In this document: positions 58,052 to 64,000 of the stretch, piece by piece | Layout: the number at the start of each line of letters is the position of its first letter | Numbering within the stretch: the first letter of the stretch is position 1 | NCBI RefSeq assembly: GCF_003234365.2 | Contig: NZ_CP126260.1 | Coordinates: forward strand, 2,046,001 to 2,110,000 | Direction: 5' to 3' | Length of the DNA stretch: 64,000 nucleotides | Source of the DNA: Curtobacterium sp. MCJR17_020 | GTDB lineage: Bacteria > Actinomycetota > Actinomycetes > Actinomycetales > Microbacteriaceae | Notes under the pieces: model-generated | Database searches by the model: none | Told to the model about the DNA's origin: nothing | The model's input: only the letters and a program-made list of their open reading frames with translations | Program-made: the position numbers and the translations under genes

Positions 58052-59281
58052 TCAGCCCTGGAACGGGTTCGTCCAGCGCCACCAGACGCCGGGGTCGTCG
58101 ATCGTCCGCTCGAGCACGAGCGGCACCGTGACCGGGTCGTGGTTCGTGACCGTGAAGCGGACCTTCCCGACCCGCTCGCCCTTCGTCCCGAGGGTGACCT
58201 CGTCGAGGTGCGCCTTCGCCCGGACCTTCGTCTTGCCCCAGACCAGGACCTCGGCCGCCTTCGCGGTGACCGCGTCGGCCTCGTCCTGCCAGGGGGTGGA
58301 GAACGTGCCGAAGGTCTGGCCGGCGTGGGTCAGGGGCACGACCTGGAAGTTGTCCGCGACCGACCGGAGCAGCCGTTGCACGTCGACGTCGAGCGAGTCG
58401 TGGTCGACCCCGCCGAGCATCACACCGATGACGGTGACGTCACGGCCGCCACGCTCGTACGTCGCCGCGAACAGCAGGCAGGCGCCGGCCTCGTCGAGGG
58501 TGCCGGTCTTGATGCCCTCGATGCCGTCCAGGCCGAGCAGCTTGTTCGAGTTCTCGATCTCGCCGACCGTCGGGATCGTGACGTCCTTGGTGCCGACGAT
58601 CTCCTTGACCACCGGGTTCGCGAGGGCGAGCTGCCCGAGGTCGACCAGGTCGGTCGCGGTCGACGTGTTCTGCGGATCGAGACCAGTCGGCTCGTGGATC
58701 GTGGTGTCGTCGAGGTCGTGCTCCTCGAGCCACTTCGTCGCCGCCTGCTCGTACTCGGCGATCGACCCGAAGGCCCAGATGGCGAGAGCGCCGGCGTAGT
58801 TGTTCGCCGACTTCATGAGCATCACCTGGAACGCCTGGTGCTCGGTGAGCTTCAGGCCGGCGGGCATCGGCGCGACCTCGCCGTTCATCGCCGCGTACTT
58901 GGCGTAGAGCGACTCCATCTTCGGCGTGAAGGTGATCGCCGGGCCGGACTCCCCCGCCGCCATCGGCTTCTCGTCGAGGACCACGAGCGCCGTGACGATC
59001 TTGGTGATGCTCGCGATCGACCGGGGCTTCGTGTCACCGCTGGTGCGCAGGCTCTCCGGGAAGTCGGTGGCCTCGACCGCGGTGGCGCCGTAGCCGGGGA
59101 AGCTCAGCGCCGGCACGCTCGACGTCGGGGCCGAGTACGTGGTGGTCGCGGCGCTCGCCGGACCGAACGGCACGACGGCGGCGGCCACGAGGTACCCGGC
59201 AACGAGCACCAGGACCGCGACGACGGAGATCGTCACGGGCCTCCGGACGGCGGAGCGGGGGCGACGGACGACTCGTGACAC
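58052..59281 (-). CDS. D-alanyl-D-alanine carboxypeptidase (penicillin-binding protein)
   Basis: Low-molecular-mass penicillin-binding protein of 409 residues that trims peptidoglycan stem peptides. It has a basic N-terminus and a membrane anchor at about residues 16-37. The motifs are S91-I-T-K94, SANNYAG and IKTGTLDEAG; a C-terminal beta domain follows. The open frame extends to 59365, overlapping the formamidase start, so I prefer the GTG at 59281; a TACGCT -10-like box sits eight bases before it, suggesting a leaderless message. Confidence 0.9.
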   Translation of the reverse strand: MSRVVRRPRSAVRRPVTISVVAVLVLVAGYLVAAAVVPFGPASAATTTYSAPTSSVPALSFPGYGATAVEATDFPESLRTSGDTKPRSIASITKIVTALVVLDEKPMAAGESGPAITFTPKMESLYAKYAAMNGEVAPMPAGLKLTEHQAFQVMLMKSANNYAGALAIWAFGSIAEYEQAATKWLEEHDLDDTTIHEPTGLDPQNTSTATDLVDLGQLALANPVVKEIVGTKDVTIPTVGEIENSNKLLGLDGIEGIKTGTLDEAGACLLFAATYERGGRDVTVIGVMLGGVDHDSLDVDVQRLLRSVADNFQVVPLTHAGQTFGTFSTPWQDEADAVTAKAAEVLVWGKTKVRAKAHLDEVTLGTKGERVGKVRFTVTNHDPVTVPLVLERTIDDPGVWWRWTNPFQG

Positions 59282-59357
59282 GGGAACCGAGCGTACCGGT
59301 GACGAGTCCCGCGTGGCTGCGAGCGGGCCGCGGTGTCGCGTGTGCAAAAGTGGCTCC

Positions 59358-60452
59358 GTGAGCACCCCCGCGATCCCGACCCTGCAGCCCGGCGCCGGCC
59401 CGATCCGGTCCGACCGCTACCTGCCCGTCGACCCGGACACGGTCCTGTGGGGTCGGCTGCCGAACGCCGACGACCGCCCGGTCATCACGATCGCGTCCGG
59501 TGAGGACGTCACGATCGACACCGTCAGCCACGAGGGGATCCTGCCCGACCAGGGCAGCGACCCCCGCGCGTACTTCGCGTCGCACGGCGTCGCCGCGGAC
59601 CACGTCCTCGACGACGCCGTCGCGATCGCCAGGAGCGGCCACCGGGACCCTGCCACCGACGGTCCGCACGTCGTCTCCGGTCCGATCGCCATCGCGGGCG
59701 CCGAGCCGGGCGACGTCCTGACCATGACGGTGCTCGAGACGCTGCCGCGGGTGCACTACGGCGTCGTGTCGAACCGGCACGGCCGCGGCGCCCTGCACGG
59801 CGAGTACCCGGTCGACGGCACCACGGTCAGCGTCTTCGCCGACGTGGTCGAGACGGCCGACGGTCAGCGGGGCCGCATCCCCCTGACCGGCGCCCGCGAC
59901 CGCTTCGCGCACTTCCCGCTCGCCCCCTTCCTCGGGATCATGGGCGTCGCCACCCCCGGCGAACGGCTGCACTCGGTGCCGCCGGGCCGGCACGGCGGCA
60001 ACGTCGACGTCAACCTGCTGCAGGTCGGCGCGCAGCTGCACCTGCCGGTCCTGGTCCCCGGGGCGCTCGCGTACGTCGGTGACCCGCACTTCGCCCAGGG
60101 CGACGGCGAGGTCGCGCTCACCGCGATGGAGGCGTCGCTCCGCGCGACCGTCCGGTTCGACGTGACACCTGCCGCCGACGCCGCACAGCAGTTCGGCGAC
60201 CTGGCCTGGCCGCTCGTCGAGACCCACGAGTTCCTCGTGCCGACGGGCATGGACCCGGACCTCGACGAGGCCGTCCGCGCCTGTGTCCGGCACGCCGTCG
60301 CGATCCTCGGCGCCCGCTGGGGCATGGAGCCGCACCTGGCGTACGCCTACCTGTCGGCGGCGACGGACTTCAACATCTCGCAGGTGGTCGACCTGGTCAC
60401 CGGCGCGCACGCCCGCATCCGCAAGGCCGACTTCGAGGAGCCCACCCGATGA
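59358..60452 (+). CDS. Acetamidase/formamidase family protein
   Basis: A 364-residue hydrolase of the FmdA/AmdA family, which releases ammonia from formamide, acetamide or related small amides. Family segments include GPIAIAGAEPGDVLTMTVLE, FLGIMGVATPG, PGRHGGNVDVNLLQVGAQLHLPV and DPHFAQGDGEV, with the metal-type His and Asp residues retained. It starts with GTG at 59358 and overlaps the next gene by four bases (ATGA). The two gene products are probably used together in amide nitrogen salvage. Confidence 0.93.
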   Translation: MSTPAIPTLQPGAGPIRSDRYLPVDPDTVLWGRLPNADDRPVITIASGEDVTIDTVSHEGILPDQGSDPRAYFASHGVAADHVLDDAVAIARSGHRDPATDGPHVVSGPIAIAGAEPGDVLTMTVLETLPRVHYGVVSNRHGRGALHGEYPVDGTTVSVFADVVETADGQRGRIPLTGARDRFAHFPLAPFLGIMGVATPGERLHSVPPGRHGGNVDVNLLQVGAQLHLPVLVPGALAYVGDPHFAQGDGEVALTAMEASLRATVRFDVTPAADAAQQFGDLAWPLVETHEFLVPTGMDPDLDEAVRACVRHAVAILGARWGMEPHLAYAYLSAATDFNISQVVDLVTGAHARIRKADFEEPTR

Positions 60453-62026
60453 GCACGCACGAGACGAGCACGCACGAGACGAGCACTGCGGCACCGGAGG
60501 GCTTGCTCGACGCGCTCGACGCGTACGAGGCCGCCCTCGCCGCGAACGACCTCGACGCCCTCGACGCCGCGTTCGTCGACGCCCCGGGCACGATGCGCGG
60601 TGACGACCGCGGCCTGCTCGTCGGGCACGACGCGATCAGCGCGTTCCGCGGTGCACGGGGTGGGGTCCTGGCCCGGTCGCTGTCGCGCGTCGAGGTCCGT
60701 CCCCTGGCCGAGGGACTCGCCCTCGTCGTGTCGGTGTCCGAGTTCGCGGCGGGCGGGCAGGGCCTCCAGACGCAGCTGTGGCGACGCGACAGCGACAGCG
60801 ACCACGGCGACGCCGCGCCGCGCTGGCGCATCGAGGCAGCCCACGTCACCGGCCGCCCGAAGGCCTTCGACACCACCGTCTGGCGCGCCGTCGGCGACCC
60901 GCTCGTCGCCCCCACGGCGTCCGGACCGCTCGACGGGCTCACCGTCGCGGTGAAGGACCTCTACGCCGTCCCCGGCCAGCCCGTCGGCGGCGGCAACCCG
61001 ACGTACCTGCGCGAGTCCACCGTCCAGGCGACGCCGGCAGCGGCCGTCGCGGCGCTCCTCGACGCCGGCGCCGCGATCCGCGGCATCGCGCGCACCGACG
61101 AGTTCGCCTACAACCTGACGGGACGCAACGAACACCACGGCACCCCGCCCAACGGGGCGGTCCCGACCCGACTGCCAGGAGGCTCGTCCAGCGGATCCGC
61201 ATCGGCTGTCCGTCTCGGCACGGCCGAGATCGGGATCGGCACGGACACCGCGGGATCGGTGCGGGTCCCCGCTTCGTACCAGGGACTCTGGGGCCTCCGG
61301 ACGACCCACGGCGCGGTCTCCCGACAGGGCCTGCTGCCCCTCGCGCCGTCGTTCGACACGGTGGGGTGGCTCACCCGGAGCGCCGACGTCCTGCTCGCGG
61401 CGCTCGACGCCACCGTGCCGTCGACCGCAGCCGGGGCCGATCCGGAGCTGCTCGTGCCCGCTGAACTCCTGGACCTCGTCGAGCCAGCCGTCGCCGACGC
61501 CTTCACCGCCTTCGTCGCAGGGCACGGCCGACCGATCGGCACCGTGCGGCTCGCCGACCTCGGGATCCCGCCCCTCGACGACCTGCGCGAACTGCTGCGC
61601 CTCGTGCAGGCCGCCGAGGCCGTCGCCGCACACGGTGCCTGGATCGACGCCCACCCCGGCGCCCTGAGCGCCGTCGTCGGCGACCGGTTCGCCGCCGCCC
61701 GGGCGAACGATCCCGCAGCCACCGCCGACGCCGTCGCGCGGCTCGACGACGTCCGGACGACGATCCGCACGGCGCTCGCCGGCCGGACCCTGCTGTTCCC
61801 GACGGTCCCCGGGCCGGCACCACTCCTCGCCGCCGACACGGCGTCGCTCGAACGCACCCGGACCGCGACGACGGCGATGACGAGCCTCGCGAGCGTCGGC
61901 GGCACGCCGGCGGTCAGCGCACCGGCGCTCACCGTGGACGGGGCCCCCGTCGGCGTGTGCCTGGTCGGCGAACCGGGCACCGACCGTGCCCTGGTGATCC
62001 GCGCCGGACGGATGCTGCAGCACTGA
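60449..62026 (+). CDS. AtzH-like domain fused to an amidase-signature hydrolase
   Basis: A 525-residue two-domain protein. Residues about 18-145 match the AtzH-like (DUF3225, SnoaL-fold) domain, ending LQTQLWRR...PRWRIEAAHVTG. Residues about 155-525 are an amidase-signature domain with the catalytic Lys in VAVKDLY and the Ser-cis-Ser/Ser pair in GGSSSGSASAVRLGTAEIGIGTDTAGSVRVPASY. The N-terminus repeats STHET twice. AtzH and amidases of the AtzE/AtzF type act together in cyanuric acid and urea-derivative breakdown; here they are one polypeptide, coupled to a formamidase. The true substrate is unknown. Confidence 0.85.
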   Translation: MSTHETSTHETSTAAPEGLLDALDAYEAALAANDLDALDAAFVDAPGTMRGDDRGLLVGHDAISAFRGARGGVLARSLSRVEVRPLAEGLALVVSVSEFAAGGQGLQTQLWRRDSDSDHGDAAPRWRIEAAHVTGRPKAFDTTVWRAVGDPLVAPTASGPLDGLTVAVKDLYAVPGQPVGGGNPTYLRESTVQATPAAAVAALLDAGAAIRGIARTDEFAYNLTGRNEHHGTPPNGAVPTRLPGGSSSGSASAVRLGTAEIGIGTDTAGSVRVPASYQGLWGLRTTHGAVSRQGLLPLAPSFDTVGWLTRSADVLLAALDATVPSTAAGADPELLVPAELLDLVEPAVADAFTAFVAGHGRPIGTVRLADLGIPPLDDLRELLRLVQAAEAVAAHGAWIDAHPGALSAVVGDRFAAARANDPAATADAVARLDDVRTTIRTALAGRTLLFPTVPGPAPLLAADTASLERTRTATTAMTSLASVGGTPAVSAPALTVDGAPVGVCLVGEPGTDRALVIRAGRMLQH

Positions 62027-62061
62027 GGCGAGCCGCGCCTCCCGGTCCGCCCCTGGCGTGG

Positions 62062-62880
62062 CTAGGAAGCGAGCCGCTGGGCGTGCGTGACCGCCCACAG
62101 ACCGACGGCGCTCGCCGCAGCGATGTTGAGCGAGTCGACGCCGTGCGCCATCGGGATCCGCACCGTGGTGTCGGCCGACGCGATCGCGGCGGGCGTCAGT
62201 CCCTGCCCCTCGGTGCCCATCACGAGCGCGACCTTGCCGGGGACGTCGCGGACGAACTCGGCGAGGTCGACCGACTCGTCGGTCAGCGCCATCGCGGCGA
62301 GGTGGAAGCCCTGCGCACGGAGCTCCTCGCCCGCTGCCGGCCAGTCACCGATCCGGGTCCACGGGACCTGCAGGACCGTGCCCATGCTCACCCGGACGCT
62401 CCGGCGGTACAGCGGGTCCGCGCAGCGCGGGCTGACCAGCACGGCGTCGGCGCCGAGACCGGCGACGCTGCGGAAGACGGCGCCGACGTTGGTGTGGTCG
62501 ACGATGTCCTCGAGCACGACGACGAGCTTCGCGTCCCGCACCACCTCGGCGACGGTCGGCAACTCGGGGCGCTGCACGGCGGCGATCGCGCCACGGTGCA
62601 TGCGGAAGCCGGTGAGCTCCTCGAGCAGGGCGTCCGGGCCCACGAAGACCGGGCCGTCGTGCTCCGCGACCAGGGGCAGCACGCTGTCGAGCCACTTCTC
62701 CTGCACCAGGATGCTCCGGGGGGTGTGCCCGGCACGGACCGCGCGCTCGATGACCGTGTTCGACTCGGCGATGTACAGGCCGCCCTCCGGTTCGCTCACC
62801 CGGCGGAGCGCCACGTCGGTCAGACGGGCGAAGTCGTCGAGGCGGGGGTCGTCGAGGGAGTCGATGCGGACGGGGTGCAC
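62062..62880 (-). CDS. SpoU/TrmH-family RNA 2'-O-methyltransferase
   Basis: A 272-residue AdoMet-dependent ribose methyltransferase with the trefoil-knot SPOUT fold. Motif 1 is LEDIVDHTNVGAVFRSVAGLGADAVLVSP, motif 2 ALVMGTEGQGL and motif 3 IPMAHGVDSLNIAAASAVGLW. The N-terminal 100 residues form an L30e-like RNA-binding part. Target could be tRNA or rRNA. The GTG at 62880 starts MHPVRIDSL; the open frame further upstream overlaps the Sir2 gene and is not used. Confidence 0.92.
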   Translation of the reverse strand: MHPVRIDSLDDPRLDDFARLTDVALRRVSEPEGGLYIAESNTVIERAVRAGHTPRSILVQEKWLDSVLPLVAEHDGPVFVGPDALLEELTGFRMHRGAIAAVQRPELPTVAEVVRDAKLVVVLEDIVDHTNVGAVFRSVAGLGADAVLVSPRCADPLYRRSVRVSMGTVLQVPWTRIGDWPAAGEELRAQGFHLAAMALTDESVDLAEFVRDVPGKVALVMGTEGQGLTPAAIASADTTVRIPMAHGVDSLNIAAASAVGLWAVTHAQRLAS

Positions 62881-62980
62881 GGGGCTCGTTTCGGTGTGGT
62901 GCAGGTGGTGGGCCAGCTGATGTCTCGCCGCGTCTCGCCGAAGGGGGAAGCGACCGGGACGGTCGGCTGTTGAGGGTACC

Positions 62981-63892
62981 GTGAACAGGGTGCTGGATGA
63001 TGCTGCGTCGACGACCGGACCGCCCACCGGGGCGCCGACCGGTCAGTCGACCGCTCTGCCGACCGCAGCGGACCTCGACCGCGTGCTCGACGTGCTCGCC
63101 GGCAAACGCGTCGCCGTGCTCTCCGGGGCCGGCCTGAGCACCGACTCCGGCATCCCCGACTACCGCGGCGCCGGGCGGGTCGTGCGCAAGCCGATGACCT
63201 TCCAGGAGTTCCGCGCCGACGCCGCCAAACGGCAGCGGTACTGGGCGGGCTCGCACCTCGGCTGGCGGAGTTTCGCCGCCGCCCGACCGAACGAGGGGCA
63301 CCGGGCGCTCGCCGCCCTCGAGGACGCCGGTGTCGTCACCGGCGTCATCACGCAGAACGTCGACGGCCTGCACCTGCGCGCCGGGTCCCGCCGCTTGGTC
63401 GAGATCCACGGGTCGATGGACCGCGCCCTCTGCCTGACGTGCGGGCAGGTGTTCTCCCGTGCCGACCTCGCCACGACCATCGACCGCGCCAACCCGTGGA
63501 TCGACGAGCCCGGCTCGGTGCAGCTGCAGCCCGACGGCGACGTCGAGATCACCGACGTCGAGCGCTTCGTGGTGCCGGACTGCTCGGTGTGCGGCGGGAT
63601 GCTCAAGCCCGACGTCGTGTTCTTCGGCGAGTTCGTGCCCACTGAGAAGTTCCACGAGGCGGTGTCGATCGTCGCCGACGCCGAGGCGCTGCTCGTGGTG
63701 GGGTCGTCGCTGACGGTGAACTCCGGCGTGCGGCTCGTCGACCACGCTGCTCGCCGCAAGAACCCGGTGGTCATCGTGAACCGCGGTGCGACCCGCAGCG
63801 ACCGCCGTGCCGCCGTCAAGCTCGACGGCGGGACGACCGAGACGCTGGTGCACCTGGCCGAGCGGCTCGGCCGGCCTCGCCTTCTGGGATGA
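62981..63892 (+). CDS. Sir2-family NAD-dependent protein deacylase
   Basis: A 303-residue sirtuin. NAD-binding GAGLSTDSGIPDYR, TQNVDGLH, catalytic His143 in EIHGSMD, zinc cysteines C151-x-x-C154 and C201-x-x-C204, and the GSSLTVNSG and VNRGAT motifs are all intact, so it should be active. A disordered Thr/Pro/Gly stretch (about residues 10-27) precedes the domain. The GTG start at 62981 is used. It is divergent from the methyltransferase gene and precedes the phosphatase gene by seven bases. Confidence 0.93.
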   Translation: MNRVLDDAASTTGPPTGAPTGQSTALPTAADLDRVLDVLAGKRVAVLSGAGLSTDSGIPDYRGAGRVVRKPMTFQEFRADAAKRQRYWAGSHLGWRSFAAARPNEGHRALAALEDAGVVTGVITQNVDGLHLRAGSRRLVEIHGSMDRALCLTCGQVFSRADLATTIDRANPWIDEPGSVQLQPDGDVEITDVERFVVPDCSVCGGMLKPDVVFFGEFVPTEKFHEAVSIVADAEALLVVGSSLTVNSGVRLVDHAARRKNPVVIVNRGATRSDRRAAVKLDGGTTETLVHLAERLGRPRLLG

Positions 63893-63899
63893 TCGACGG

Positions 63900-64000
63900 G
63901 TGACGACGCTCCTGTACCTGGTCCGGCACGGTGAGACCGACTGGAACGCGCAGCGCCGCATCCAGGGTTCCACCGACATCCCGCTCAACGACACCGGGCG
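63900..64000 (+). CDS. Histidine phosphatase family protein (start only)
   Basis: The first 33 codons of a phosphoglycerate mutase-like phosphatase, cut by the window edge. The catalytic histidine lies in YLVRHGETDWNAQRRIQG, and STDIPLNDTG follows as in the family. It starts with GTG at 63900, seven bases after the sirtuin stop, so the two are probably cotranscribed. Confidence 0.9.
   Translation, partial: MTTLLYLVRHGETDWNAQRRIQGSTDIPLNDTG

Noticed and set aside
62881..63027. Longer N-terminus for the SpoU methyltransferase
   Set aside because: It would run into the divergent Sir2 gene and adds a non-conserved stretch; the GTG at 62880 gives the normal family length.

Overview
The window looks like ordinary chromosome of a high-GC Gram-positive actinobacterium, most likely a member of the Microbacteriaceae (Curtobacterium-like; the genus is an inference). 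Supporting markers are a dihaem QcrC with a Rieske QcrA in a ctaE-qcrCAB cluster, RbpA, the PafB/PafC pair next to TatC and a HelY-type helicase, the mycothiol enzyme MshC, strongly GC-biased third codon positions, and many GTG starts with 1-8 nt gene overlaps. There is no prophage, insertion sequence, CRISPR array or integration site. One tRNA (tRNA-Leu, anticodon GAG) is present.

Layout. 1-3533 (minus): respiratory cytochrome bc1/aa3 genes ctaE-qcrC-qcrA-qcrB, with qcrB cut by the window edge. 3604-4668: stand-alone trpD. 4765-9831: a glycerol/dihydroxyacetone block, glpF-glpK (minus) divergent from dhaK-dhaL-dhaM (plus); two identical palindromes between the arms suggest one shared regulator. 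9856-14782: an accessory stretch with a TetR regulator facing a solitary ketoacyl synthase, an ABC exporter half-transporter and an unusual carbamoyltransferase-like gene. 14796-22854: XRE/MmyB regulator and SDR pair, GNAT, a 1145-residue surface protein with an LAFTG sorting signal, a zinc alcohol dehydrogenase, a hypothetical protein and a RibD/DHFR-fold protein. 23016-29326: small membrane and acidic proteins, a UvrA2-like ABC ATPase, NUDIX, SDR, and the NfeD-SPFH pair.

29400-39830 (minus): housekeeping cluster rbpA, lnt, helY, tatC, pafC, pafB, an FKBP lipoprotein, trmI and a HAD phosphatase. rbpA has a clear SigR/SigH-type promoter, while tatA is absent from its usual place. 40035-44762: PAC2 protein, then mshC, uppP and an M20 peptidase. 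44946-48457: tRNA-Leu, a CCA-adding-type nucleotidyltransferase and NDH-2, with two tandem-repeat tracts. 48517-55668: an XPB-like helicase, DNA polymerase IV, a FUSC membrane protein and an acyl-CoA dehydrogenase. 55692-64000: SGNH hydrolase, two penicillin-binding-fold serine hydrolases, an acetamidase/formamidase with an AtzH-like/amidase fusion, a SpoU methyltransferase, a sirtuin and the start of a histidine phosphatase.

The most interesting material is intergenic or in accessory genes: paired operators in the dha/glp and TetR/ketoacyl-synthase regions, a threefold tandem copy of the ndh 3' end with its hairpin, a 103-bp direct repeat with internal dyad, a 31-bp tandem array, two copies of one hairpin bracketing a tiny gene, the sortase-substrate protein with an operator-like promoter, and the AtzH-amidase fusion coupled to a formamidase. 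I did not find a clearly new multi-gene defence or biosynthetic system, and function calls rest on motif recognition alone.
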